Below, one piece after another: positions 1 to 6,113 of a DNA stretch of 7,903 bases. Under the pieces are notes generated by a model. That model worked only from the letters and a program-made list of their open reading frames with translations, was not told the DNA's origin and ran no database searches. The position numbers and the translations under genes were made by a program. Numbering within the stretch: position 1 is the stretch's first letter; every line of letters begins with the position of its first letter. The DNA is from Deltaproteobacteria bacterium. GTDB taxonomy: Bacteria; Desulfobacterota; GWC2-55-46. Location: positions 1 through 7,903 of the forward strand of contig JAUSLB010000309.1 in NCBI GenBank assembly GCA_030646655.1, read 5' to 3'.

Positions 1-577
1 GGAGAGCGTGCCTCAGGGCGTGGGAAAGATGTGCGCTATCCTCGGGCTTGACCTCGATACAGTTAAGGTGATCTGCGAGTCGGCCTCTATCGACGCGGCC
101 GTAGTTGTCCCGGCGAACATCAACAGCCCGGAGCAGGTCGTCATCTCAGGCCACGCGGCGGCTGTCGACATAGCCGCGAACTACGCCAAAGAAAGGGGCG
201 CGAAGAGGGTCGTTCCCTTGCAGGTAAGCGCTCCCTCGCACTCGCCGCTGATGGAGAGGGCGGCCGCGATGCTCGCCGAAGAGCTTCAGAAGATAGAAAT
301 AAAAGACCCTGTTATACCCGTAATCACGAATGTCGAGGCCGCGCCTGTTAAAAGCTCATCTGAGATAAGGAGGCTCCTTAAAAGCCAGCTCACGAGCCCT
401 GTAAGGTGGGTGGATATAATAAGGGAGATGAAGAAAGAGAATGTGGTCCGGATAATAGAGATCGGTCCCGGAAAAGTCCTTGCCGGGCTTATAAAAAGGA
501 TAGAAAAAGACATAGAGGCCCTTAACTTAAACGAGGCAGGGGATCTGGAAAAGGTCTTAGCCGTAATAAGGCCCTGA
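1..577 (+). CDS. fabD: Malonyl-CoA:ACP transacylase, C-terminal part (5' end outside window)
   Basis: FabD moves the malonyl group from malonyl-CoA to the phosphopantetheine arm of ACP, the loading step of cytosolic type II fatty acid synthesis. The reading frame is open from base 2 and gives 191 residues, about the last 60% of a ~310-residue family member. The visible part begins ESVPQGVGKMCAILGL, the conserved stretch after the (missing) GxSxG nucleophile region. It continues with PANINSPEQVVISG and with VSAPSHSPLM, whose His (codon 239-241) is the family's catalytic histidine. The GTG at 8 is internal to the conserved block, so the true start lies upstream of the window. The gene ends with TGA at 575-577, 67 bases before fabG, consistent with co-transcription. 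The product call is secure; only completeness is lacking. Confidence 0.95.
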   Translation, partial: ESVPQGVGKMCAILGLDLDTVKVICESASIDAAVVVPANINSPEQVVISGHAAAVDIAANYAKERGAKRVVPLQVSAPSHSPLMERAAAMLAEELQKIEIKDPVIPVITNVEAAPVKSSSEIRRLLKSQLTSPVRWVDIIREMKKENVVRIIEIGPGKVLAGLIKRIEKDIEALNLNEAGDLEKVLAVIRP

Positions 578-586
578 CCGTTTTAC

Positions 587-615
587 AGCCGAAGCGGCAA
601 TCCGCGGTATCGGCT
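587..615 (+). other. Two-part hairpin between fabD and fabG
   Basis: AGCCGA (587-592) pairs with TCGGCT (610-615). Inside it GCGG (594-597) pairs with CCGC (602-605) around a CAAT loop. There is no T-tract, so it is not an intrinsic terminator. It ends about 17 bases before the fabG Shine-Dalgarno sequence. A second copy of GCCGA (628-632), touching that site, could compete for the TCGGC arm. Possible roles are RNA processing, stability or tuning of fabG translation; none is shown by the sequence alone. Confidence 0.35.
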
Positions 616-644
616 AACGGCATCATCGCCGAAAGGAGGATAAT

Positions 645-1385
645 ATGAACGTATCAGGCAGGGTGGCTCTCGTCACCGGCGGCGGACAGGGGATAGGAAA
701 GGCGATATGCCTAAAGCTCGCCTCGTACGGCGCGGATGTCGCTGTGGTCGACGTAAACCTTGAGAACGCCCAGCAGACCGCGAACGAGATAAAGCAGATG
801 GGCAGGCGCTCCCTCGCCTTAAAGGTCGATGTCGTCAGCTCCAAAGAGACGGAGGAGATGGCGGAGAAGGTCTTCAAGGAAATGGAGGCCATCCATATAC
901 TCATCAATAACGCTGGGATAACGAGGGACGGGCTCATCTTAAGGATGAAGGAGGAGGACTGGGACGCGGTGCTGGACGTGAACCTGAAAGGCGCCTTCAA
1001 CTGCACCAAGGCCGTCCTTAAATATATGACAAAGATGCGCTGGGGCCGCGTAGTGAATGTCGCCTCCGTCGTGGGAATAACGGGCAACGCGGGGCAGGCC
1101 AATTACGCCGCGAGCAAGGCAGGGCTCATCGGCTTTACAAAATCTATTGCCCGCGAGTTCGCCTCCCGCAACATCACCTGCAACGCGGTGGCCCCCGGCT
1201 ATATAGAGACCGCCATGACGGATACGCTCTCGGAGCAGGTCAAGACGGAGCTGTTATCGAAGATACCGCTCGGAAGATTGGGAGGGGCGGGCGACGTGGC
1301 AATGGGCATCCTTTTCCTCTGCTCGAACGCGTCCAATTACATCACCGGCCATGTCCTGAACATAAACGGCGGCATGGCGATGTAG
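645..1385 (+). CDS. fabG: 3-oxoacyl-ACP reductase, probably NADH-preferring
   Basis: FabG reduces 3-oxoacyl-ACP to 3-hydroxyacyl-ACP, the first reduction of each elongation cycle. The 246-residue length is typical of a classical short-chain dehydrogenase/reductase (SDR). In order it shows the cofactor loop TGGGQGIGK (11-19), NNAG (88-91), the FabG signature GITRDGLILRMKEEDW (91-106), catalytic Ser141, Tyr154 and Lys158 in YAASK, GYIETAMT, and a C-terminal NGGMAM. The ATG at 645 follows AAGGAGGA at 633-640, an excellent ribosome binding site. It lies between fabD and acpP, the usual fab order, which favours FabG over other SDRs. Oddly, the loop lacks the basic residue of E. coli FabG (TGASRGIG), and the second strand ends in Asp36 (VVDVN). 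Both suggest NADH rather than NADPH. Confidence 0.95.
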   Translation: MNVSGRVALVTGGGQGIGKAICLKLASYGADVAVVDVNLENAQQTANEIKQMGRRSLALKVDVVSSKETEEMAEKVFKEMEAIHILINNAGITRDGLILRMKEEDWDAVLDVNLKGAFNCTKAVLKYMTKMRWGRVVNVASVVGITGNAGQANYAASKAGLIGFTKSIAREFASRNITCNAVAPGYIETAMTDTLSEQVKTELLSKIPLGRLGGAGDVAMGILFLCSNASNYITGHVLNINGGMAM

Positions 1386-1405
1386 CCAAAAAGGCCCTTT
1401 TAAAA

Positions 1406-1435
1406 TTGACAACAGGGCAACTAAGGTGTTATACA
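1406..1435 (+). promoter_or_regulatory. Candidate sigma-70 promoter P1 for acpP
   Basis: A perfect -35 box TTGACA (1406-1411) is followed 18 bases later by TATACA (1430-1435, four of six matches to TATAAT). Transcription would begin near 1442, giving an untranslated leader of about 84 bases before acpP. It starts 20 bases after the fabG stop codon, so it would uncouple acpP from the upstream operon. Prediction from sequence only. Confidence 0.5.
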
Positions 1436-1454
1436 GAATTGTAGTCCGCCGCTT

Positions 1455-1483
1455 TTGCCAACCCCGCCGCGGAGTCTTATTAT
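1455..1483 (+). promoter_or_regulatory. Candidate sigma-70 promoter P2 for acpP
   Basis: TTGCCA (1455-1460, five of six matches to TTGACA) and TATTAT (1478-1483, five of six matches to TATAAT) are separated by the optimal 17 bases. Transcription would begin near 1490, about 36 bases upstream of the acpP start. By box quality and spacing this is the better of two tandem candidates. Prediction from sequence only. Confidence 0.55.
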
Positions 1484-1525
1484 AAGGGCACAGGATAGAT
1501 AAATTAATCGTCAGGAGGTAAGGAA

Positions 1526-1765
1526 ATGTCTTCAGTTGAAAATAAGGTAAAAAAGATAATCATCGACCAGCTCGATGTGACGGAGGAAGAGGTCGCCCCT
1601 CAGGCATCGTTCGTTGACGACCTCGGGGCAGACTCCCTCGATACGGTCGAGATGGTAATGGCCTTCGAGGAGGAGTTCTCAATAGAGATACCGGATGAGG
1701 ACGCTGAGAAGATAAAGACCGTGCAGGACGCGGTCGATTACATCCAGAAAAAGACCGGCAAGTAA
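1526..1765 (+). CDS. acpP: Acyl carrier protein
   Basis: This small acidic protein carries growing acyl chains on a 4'-phosphopantetheine arm and shuttles them between the fatty acid synthesis enzymes. It also supplies octanoyl chains for lipoate formation. The 79 residues match the family length. The attachment site is Ser37 in [21 protein letters not shown], followed by the typical [21 protein letters not shown] helix. The ATG follows AGGAGG (1513-1518) with a 7-base spacer. Unlike its neighbours, acpP sits between sizeable gaps of 140 and 147 bases. The first contains two promoter candidates and the second a terminator-like hairpin, so it is probably also transcribed as a short abundant message. 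Confidence 0.98.
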   Translation: MSSVENKVKKIIIDQLDVTEEEVAPQASFVDDLGADSLDTVEMVMAFEEEFSIEIPDEDAEKIKTVQDAVDYIQKKTGK

Positions 1766-1775
1766 TCGGATATCA

Positions 1776-1801
1776 CCGGGCTTATTAAGGCGTAAGCCGG
1801 G
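1776..1801 (+). other. Hairpin just downstream of acpP
   Basis: GGCTTA (1779-1784) pairs with TAAGCC (1793-1798) around an 8-base loop. Two further C-G pairs form beyond a single G/G mismatch. The nearest T-run (1814-1818) is more than 12 bases away, so it is not a canonical terminator. It could protect the 3' end of the acpP message. This role is inferred. Confidence 0.3.
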
Positions 1802-1840
1802 CCGTTCGCTTGATTTTTAAAGCCTCCCGCACCAAATTGA

Positions 1841-1880
1841 CCGTAGAGGCCTGAATCCGGCCTTCTACGGCCGATTTTTT
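1841..1880 (+). terminator. Terminator-like element between acpP and fabF, with two alternative folds
   Basis: Fold A is an 11-pair stem, 1841-1851 with 1859-1870, with one bulged T and a 7-base loop. The six T's begin four bases after it. Fold B is CGGCC (1858-1862) with GGCCG (1869-1873) around TTCTAC, extended past a bulged C by AAT/ATT. It abuts TTTTTT at 1875-1880 directly, as in an intrinsic terminator. The two folds share bases 1859-1862 and 1869-1870 and cannot coexist. The element most simply ends acpP transcripts with some read-through to fabF. Confidence 0.55.
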
Positions 1881-1912
1881 AGGGGACAAGAAAAAGGATA
1901 AACGGAAAAGAG

Positions 1913-3151
1913 ATGAGAAGGGTAGCCGTAACAGGCGTAGGGATAATAAGCCCGCTCGGCACAGGCTTAAAGGCCTCTTGGGGCGGGGCGAAGGAAGGCA
2001 GGGGCGGGATAAGGCAGATAACCCGCTTCGATGTAAGCAATTTCCCGGTGCGCATAGCCGGGGAGGTGCCTGACTTCAACGCGGAGGAGAGGATAGAGAA
2101 GAAAGAGGTCAAGAAGATGGACTTCTTCATCCAGTACGCCGTCGCGGCCTCCATGGAGGCGTTCGAGGACTCGGGGCTTAAGGTAACGGAAGAGAACGCC
2201 GAGCGCGTGGGGGTTTTTTTAGGCGCAGGGATCGGCGGGCTTCCTGCGATCGAGCACTGGCATGATGTCCTTAGAGAGAAGGGCCCGGACAGGATCACCC
2301 CCTTCTTTATACCGATGACGATCATAAACCTCGCCTCGGGGCAGGTCTCCATAAGGATAGGCGCGAAAGGGCCGAACGGCTGCTCCGTCAGCGCGTGCGC
2401 CACGGGCACGCACTCCATAGGAGACGCCTTCAGGCTCATAAGGAACGGGGAGGCCGATGTAATGGTAGCCGGGGGGACGGAATCCACGATAACGCCCCTG
2501 TGCATAGCGGGGTTCAACGCCATGAAGGCCCTATCTACCCGGAACGACGAGCCAGGGAGGGCGAGCAGGCCGTTTGACAAGGACAGGGACGGCTTTGTGG
2601 TAGGCGAGGGCGCGGGGGTCCTGGTATTGGAGGAGATGGAGTCGGCGAAGAAGAGGGGGGCGAAGATCTACGCCGAGCTTGCGGGCTATGGGATGAACTC
2701 GGACGCCTACCATATGACGACCCCGTCGCCTGACGGCGAGGGCGCGGCGCGCTGCATCTCGCTTGCGCTTAAGGACTCGAAGATAAATCTGGACGAGGTC
2801 GATTACATAAACGCGCACGGCACTTCCACATACTATAACGACCTCTACGAGACGATGGCGATAAAGAAGGTCTTCGGCTCGCGCGCGAAAACAATAGCCG
2901 TAAGCTCCACAAAAGGCATGACAGGCCATCTGCTCGGGGCGGCCGGAGGCATAGAGGCGGTATTTACCGTGCTCGCCATCAAAGAGGGCGACATCCCCCC
3001 GACCATAAACTACGAGACCCCTGACCCTGAGTGCGACCTCGACTATGTCCCGAACGCGGCGAGGGACGCCAGGATAAGGGCGGCCCTTTCGAACTCATTC
3101 GGGTTCGGCGGCACGAACGGCGTCCTTGTCTTCAGGCGCTTTGAAGGGTAA
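1913..3151 (+). CDS. fabF: 3-oxoacyl-ACP synthase II (KAS II)
   Basis: FabF condenses malonyl-ACP with acyl-ACP, releasing CO2 and lengthening the chain by two carbons. At 412 residues it is full length. The catalytic set is complete and offset by only one from E. coli FabF: Cys162 in SACATGTHS, His302 in NAHGTST, Lys334 in SSTKG, His339 in [12 protein letters not shown]. The glycine-rich NSFGFGGTN follows at 394-402. The start at 1913 places [16 protein letters not shown] at the family N-terminus. The ribosome binding site is poor: AAGGA at 1894-1898 is 14 bases away, and only GGAAAAGAG lies close. A terminator-like element sits just upstream, so expression may be held low relative to acpP. 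The residues after HGTST are YYND, where E. coli FabF has PAGD. Confidence 0.97.
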   Translation: MRRVAVTGVGIISPLGTGLKASWGGAKEGRGGIRQITRFDVSNFPVRIAGEVPDFNAEERIEKKEVKKMDFFIQYAVAASMEAFEDSGLKVTEENAERVGVFLGAGIGGLPAIEHWHDVLREKGPDRITPFFIPMTIINLASGQVSIRIGAKGPNGCSVSACATGTHSIGDAFRLIRNGEADVMVAGGTESTITPLCIAGFNAMKALSTRNDEPGRASRPFDKDRDGFVVGEGAGVLVLEEMESAKKRGAKIYAELAGYGMNSDAYHMTTPSPDGEGAARCISLALKDSKINLDEVDYINAHGTSTYYNDLYETMAIKKVFGSRAKTIAVSSTKGMTGHLLGAAGGIEAVFTVLAIKEGDIPPTINYETPDPECDLDYVPNAARDARIRAALSNSFGFGGTNGVLVFRRFEG

Positions 3152-3152
3152 T

Positions 3153-3608
3153 ATGGAAAGGATAGCGATAGCGAGCGACCACGCCGGCAGGGAATTAAAA
3201 GAGGACCTTAAGGAGTTCCTCAAGGTCCTCGGGGCGGAAGTGATGGACATGGGCGTGAATAACGACACGGCCGTTGACTACCCCGACTACGGCTCTCCTC
3301 TTGCCGAGAAGGTCTCAAACGGCGAAGTCCCCAAAGGGATACTGGTGTGCGGCACGGGGATAGGGATGAGCATCCTCGCCAATAAGTTTAAGGGTGTGAG
3401 GGCCGCTTTGGTAAATGACGTATATACCGCCCGCATGGCAAAGGAGCATAACGACGCGAATATACTGGTCATCGGCGGGAGGATCGCCGGAAAGGGCCTT
3501 GCCAGAGAGATGACGAGGGCATGGCTTGAGGCTAAATTCGAGGGCGGCAGGCACCAGAGAAGGCTCGATAAGATAACAGAGATAGAGAAGAGGAATAATA
3601 AGAAATAA
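3153..3608 (+). CDS. rpiB: Ribose-5-phosphate isomerase B
   Basis: RpiB interconverts ribose 5-phosphate and ribulose 5-phosphate in the pentose phosphate pathway; the same LacA/RpiB fold also serves related sugar isomerases. The 151 residues show IASDHAG with Asp9 and His10, the active-site Cys66 in LVCGTGIGMSILANKFKG, RAALVND, and His99 in KEHNDAN. These positions match the E. coli enzyme. The cysteine argues for RpiB. I chose the ATG at 3153, not the TTG at 3126 in the same frame, because MERIAIASDHAG is the family N-terminus and GAAGGG (3143-3148) makes a ribosome binding site for it. It begins one base after the fabF stop codon, so translational coupling is likely. The link to fatty acid genes is probably organisational, as this order recurs in several bacterial groups. 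Confidence 0.95.
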   Translation: MERIAIASDHAGRELKEDLKEFLKVLGAEVMDMGVNNDTAVDYPDYGSPLAEKVSNGEVPKGILVCGTGIGMSILANKFKGVRAALVNDVYTARMAKEHNDANILVIGGRIAGKGLAREMTRAWLEAKFEGGRHQRRLDKITEIEKRNNKK

Positions 3609-3662
3609 TTTTTATAAAGGTTTTGGGAATTTTAACAATCCCGTACGGAGGCGGTCCGGTAA

Positions 3663-4916
3663 ATGTCCCTTAAAACATTTGACCCTGAAATCCATGAGGC
3701 CATAAAGCTTGAGACAGAGAGGCAGGAGTATAAGCTCGAGCTCATAGCCTCCGAGAACCTCGTTAGCGCTGAGGTGCTCGAGGCCTCAGGGAGCGTGATG
3801 ACCAATAAGTACGCCGAGGGGTATCCGGGAAAGCGCTATTACGGCGGGTGCGAGTTCGTTGACATAGCGGAGAGGCTCGCCATAGAGAGGGCGAAAAAGC
3901 TCTTCGGGTGCGACCATGTGAACGTCCAGCCCCATTCGGGCTCTCAGGCGAACATGGCCGTTTACATGTCGGTACTGAAGCCCGGCGACACCATAATGGG
4001 CATGAACCTGACGCACGGCGGGCACCTGACGCACGGAAGCCCCGTGAACTTCTCGGGCCAGCTCTATAATGTGGTATTCTACGGGGTACGCAAGGACGAC
4101 CACAGGATAGATATGGGCACGGTGATGGACATTGCCAGGGCAAAACGCCCTAAGATGATAGTCGTTGGAGCGAGCGCATACCCGAGGATAATAGATTTCA
4201 AGGCCTTCAGGGAGGTTGCCGACGAGGTCGGGGCGCTTATTATGGTGGACATAGCCCACATAGCCGGCCTTATCGTAGCAGGCCTGCACCCGAGCCCCGT
4301 TGAGCACGCGGAGTTCGTGACAACGACTACGCATAAGACCTTGCGCGGCCCGAGGAGCGGGATGATAATGTGCAGGGAGGAGTACGCCAAGGCCGTAGAT
4401 AAGCAGATATTTCCGGGCATTCAGGGCGGCCCGCTCATGCACATAATAGCCGCTAAGGCAGTTGCCTTTAAAGAGGCGATGCAGCCTTCGTTCATAACCT
4501 ACCAGAAGCAAGTCATATCGAACGCGAAAGTATTGTCGGAAGAGCTTATGAAGAAGGGCTACGACCTCGTCTCCGGCGGCACGGACAACCACCTGATGCT
4601 CGTTGACCTAACGAAGCAGGATATAACAGGCAAGGAGGCCGAAGAGGCGTTGGTAAAGGCTGGCATCACGGTAAACAAGAACACCATCCCGTTCGATGCC
4701 CGAAGCCCCTTTGTCACGAGCGGCGTAAGGATAGGCGTGCCGGCGGTCACCACAAAGGGCATGAAAGAGGACGAGATGAGGGCGATAGCCGGGCTTATAG
4801 ACAGGGCCATTAAGGGCCGCTCTGACGAGAAAGAGCTCGCTAAGATTAAAAACGAGGTTAGGCTCCTGTGCGAGAGGTTCCCGTTCTACAGGAAGCTCGT
4901 AAAAGCGACCGCATAA
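3663..4916 (+). CDS. glyA: Serine hydroxymethyltransferase
   Basis: GlyA is a pyridoxal-phosphate (PLP) enzyme that converts serine and tetrahydrofolate to glycine and 5,10-methylene-tetrahydrofolate, the main source of one-carbon units. It is full length at 417 residues. Landmarks are [10 protein letters not shown] (26-35), the [13 protein letters not shown] substrate/PLP region (50-62), QPHSGSQAN (89-97), VDIAHIAGL with Asp196 and His199, the Schiff-base lysine Lys225 in [12 protein letters not shown], and FPGIQGGPL. The ATG follows GGAGG (3647-3651) with a rather long 11-base spacer. The 54-base gap after rpiB holds no convincing promoter (only an isolated TATAAA-like box), so it is probably the last gene of the fabF-rpiB-glyA unit. 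A strong terminator lies 18 bases after the stop codon. Confidence 0.97.
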   Translation: MSLKTFDPEIHEAIKLETERQEYKLELIASENLVSAEVLEASGSVMTNKYAEGYPGKRYYGGCEFVDIAERLAIERAKKLFGCDHVNVQPHSGSQANMAVYMSVLKPGDTIMGMNLTHGGHLTHGSPVNFSGQLYNVVFYGVRKDDHRIDMGTVMDIARAKRPKMIVVGASAYPRIIDFKAFREVADEVGALIMVDIAHIAGLIVAGLHPSPVEHAEFVTTTTHKTLRGPRSGMIMCREEYAKAVDKQIFPGIQGGPLMHIIAAKAVAFKEAMQPSFITYQKQVISNAKVLSEELMKKGYDLVSGGTDNHLMLVDLTKQDITGKEAEEALVKAGITVNKNTIPFDARSPFVTSGVRIGVPAVTTKGMKEDEMRAIAGLIDRAIKGRSDEKELAKIKNEVRLLCERFPFYRKLVKATA

Positions 4917-4934
4917 ATTTTTAAACGGAGATTT

Positions 4935-4966
4935 AAACGCCTGCCTTCTGGCAGGCGTTTTTTTTT
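4935..4966 (+). terminator. Strong intrinsic terminator after glyA
   Basis: A perfect 11-base-pair stem (4935-4945 with 4950-4960) encloses the stable tetraloop TTCT. Nine T's (4958-4966) complete and follow the stem. This is the clearest terminator in the window and separates the fab-rpiB-glyA block from the small cassette that follows. Confidence 0.93.
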
Positions 4967-5013
4967 GCAAGCCCTGACGAAAGGAAGGGGGCCTGAGAGC
5001 CGCCTATCATCCC

Positions 5014-5042
5014 TTGCGCGGCCCCGTAAAATCTGTTACTTT
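5014..5042 (+). promoter_or_regulatory. Weak candidate promoter for the DUF3343 cassette
   Basis: TTGCGC (5014-5019) and TACTTT (5037-5042) are 17 bases apart, and a TGT just before the -10 box gives an extended -10. Transcription would begin around 5048, on or next to the first ATG. The match is poor, but a promoter is needed somewhere in this 79-base stretch because a strong terminator lies upstream. The rest of the stretch holds nothing I recognise. Confidence 0.25.
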
Positions 5043-5045
5043 CAA

Positions 5046-5288
5046 ATGATGGAACTCATAATGGCCTTCGGCTCGGCGCACAAGGCATTAAAGGCCGAGG
5101 AGCTCTTAAAAGAGGCGGGGATACCTATGAGGCTCCTTCCCGCGCCAAAGGCGCTCGCCCCTTACTGCGACCTCGTAATCTCTATAAAAGAAGATTCTCT
5201 CGGCCCGGCAGCGGAGGCCCTTAAAAAAGGCGGGGCAGGGCCAAAGACAATATACAGGAAGGAAGGAGAAGGGTATGTTACGGTGTGA
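5046..5288 (+). CDS. DUF3343 family protein (putative Se/S carrier-like)
   Basis: The 80-residue protein begins MMELIMAFGSAHKALKAEEL and continues LLKEAGIPMRLLPAPKALAP. This is the characteristic pattern of DUF3343 (Pfam name: putative Se/S carrier protein-like), a small fold thought to carry sulfur or selenium on a cysteine. The reaction is not established. The single cysteine, Cys41, sits in LAPYCDLVISI, at the place where family members usually have Cys-Gly; here it is Cys-Asp. Either ATG, 5046 or 5049, could be the start. A TTG at 4965 in frame lies inside the terminator and is rejected. No Shine-Dalgarno sequence precedes the ATGs, so translation may be leaderless or inefficient. Its 3' end overlaps the next gene by 14 bases. 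Family call is fairly firm, function unknown. Confidence 0.75.
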   Translation: MMELIMAFGSAHKALKAEELLKEAGIPMRLLPAPKALAPYCDLVISIKEDSLGPAAEALKKGGAGPKTIYRKEGEGYVTV

Positions 5289-5451
5289 TTTTTGCGGCAA
5301 AGAAGCCGAAACCGTGGCGCGCGTCGCCATCGACAAGGACTACGACAGGCTTACCGTAAGGCACGAGAAGAGGTACGCATGCAAAGAGTGCTCCGAGAAG
5401 AAGGAGAAGGAGAGAAAATCGCGCGCCAGGCCCGCCAAAGCCGGGGAGTAA
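5275..5451 (+). CDS. Small zinc-ribbon protein, 58 residues, unknown function
   Basis: The protein starts MLRCDFCGKEAETVARVAID. It has two CxxC pairs, Cys4/Cys7 (CDFC) and Cys36/Cys39 (CKEC), spaced as in a zinc ribbon. Between them, at 23-34, lies YDRLTVRHEKRY. The last third is a lysine/arginine-rich tail (SEKKEKERKSRARPAKAGE) suited to contacting nucleic acid or an acidic partner. It has the best ribosome binding site of its unit, AAGGAG at 5263-5268 with a 6-base spacer. It overlaps the DUF3343 stop codon by 14 bases and ends 5 bases before the next gene, so the three are probably coupled. The competing frame through this region is low-complexity and arginine-rich, with no start signal. 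I do not recognise a named family. Candidate roles are metal binding, a nucleic acid or ribosome partner, or an adaptor for its neighbours. Confidence 0.8.
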   Translation: MLRCDFCGKEAETVARVAIDKDYDRLTVRHEKRYACKECSEKKEKERKSRARPAKAGE

Positions 5452-5456
5452 AGGGC

Positions 5457-6110
5457 ATGGGAAAGAACGCGCTTGCCATAATGTTCAAAGTGCCTGAGCC
5501 GGGAAAGGTCAAGACAAGGCTCGTGCCGCCGCTCACATACGGCCAGGCATCCGGGCTGTATGAATGTTTTCTGAAGGACATCTTTAATACTGCAAGGGGG
5601 GTTGCGGGAGCCGATATATACGGGGCCTTCACGGGCCGGGTAAACGGGGATGGAGATTACGGGGTGGAATTATTCGAGCAGGAGGGCTTAAACTTAGGCG
5701 AGAGGATTTATAATGTGTTCAGGCATTTGTTCCAAAGAGGCTATCAAAAGATCGCTGTCATAGGTTCCGACAGCCCTGATCTGCCGCCTGAGTATATAAG
5801 AGAGGCCTTCGGCCTGCTCGCAAGCGCATCTCTTGTCCTCGGCCCCGCAAAGGACGGGGGCTACTACCTCATAGCCATGGACCGTCTGAGGAGAGAGCCT
5901 TTTAATGAAATCCCCTGGAGCACGGATAAGGTGCTTGAAGAGACGCTAAAAAGGGCCCAAGAGGCGTCGATACCTTTTAAGCTTCTAAAGCTCTGGCACG
6001 ATATCGATACCGTTCAGGACCTTATGCTCCTTAACGGGAAGGCCGCACCTATAAGCTTGGATTTCCTGAAAAAATTGGAGTTTCCGCTGAAACCTGAGTT
6101 TTTTCAATAA
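5457..6110 (+). CDS. TIGR04282/DUF2064 family transferase (CofC-like nucleotidyl/glycosyl transferase fold)
   Basis: The 217-residue protein matches the family named 'transferase 1, rSAM/selenodomain-associated' (TIGR04282, DUF2064), a GT-A-like fold related to CofC guanylyltransferases. Its substrate is unknown. Motifs in order: AIMFKVPEPGKVKTRL (7-22, the expected nucleotide-binding loop), LNLGERIYNVF (79-89), VIGSDSPDLP (101-110), LVLGPAKDGGYYLI (126-139), IPWSTDKVLEET (152-163), and LWHDIDTVQDL (179-189). The ATG at 5457 is preferred over the 5292 start of the same open frame because it coincides with the family N-terminus. It also follows GGGGAG (5443-5448), and the extra 55 residues merely read the zinc-ribbon gene in another frame. 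It is the third gene of the cassette and is followed at once by a terminator. Confidence 0.85.
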   Translation: MGKNALAIMFKVPEPGKVKTRLVPPLTYGQASGLYECFLKDIFNTARGVAGADIYGAFTGRVNGDGDYGVELFEQEGLNLGERIYNVFRHLFQRGYQKIAVIGSDSPDLPPEYIREAFGLLASASLVLGPAKDGGYYLIAMDRLRREPFNEIPWSTDKVLEETLKRAQEASIPFKLLKLWHDIDTVQDLMLLNGKAAPISLDFLKKLEFPLKPEFFQ

Positions 6111-6113
6111 AAG

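Noticed and set aside
1389..1401. AAAAGG-C-CCTTTT palindrome after fabG as a terminator
   Set aside because: The central loop would be a single base, so a stable hairpin of this form is not possible, and no separate T-tract follows.
2209..2220. Run of five G's and seven T's inside fabF as a programmed frameshift site
   Set aside because: The zero frame reads straight through into conserved FabF sequence ([11 protein letters not shown]). No alternative product or stimulating structure is evident.
1879..2580. Antisense open frame (233 codons) across the start of fabF
   Set aside because: It lies opposite highly conserved fabF sequence, runs into the terminator-like element, and its translation resembles no protein family.
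3126..3152. TTG start giving rpiB nine extra residues
   Set aside because: It lies inside the fabF coding end, and the family N-terminus begins at the ATG at 3153, which has its own ribosome binding site.
3609..3662. TATAAA-like box between rpiB and glyA as a glyA promoter
   Set aside because: No -35 box is found at a suitable distance, so an AT-rich spacer within one operon is the simpler reading.
3786..4592. Long antisense open frame (268 codons) across glyA
   Set aside because: It is a shadow of glyA's codon pattern, rich in Arg, His and Tyr, with no family motif or ribosome binding site. glyA on the other strand is unambiguous.
4978..5030. CTGAGAG in the leader of the cassette, recalling a TPP riboswitch
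   Set aside because: Only this short motif is present. The other conserved parts of that riboswitch and its helices are missing.
4965..5045. TTG start giving the DUF3343 gene 27 extra residues
   Set aside because: The start codon is inside the T-tract of the glyA terminator, and the extension does not resemble the family.
5292..5456. Upstream 55-codon extension of the TIGR04282 gene
   Set aside because: It is arginine-rich and unlike the family N-terminus. It overlaps the zinc-ribbon gene in another frame. The ATG at 5457 has a good ribosome binding site and matches the family start.
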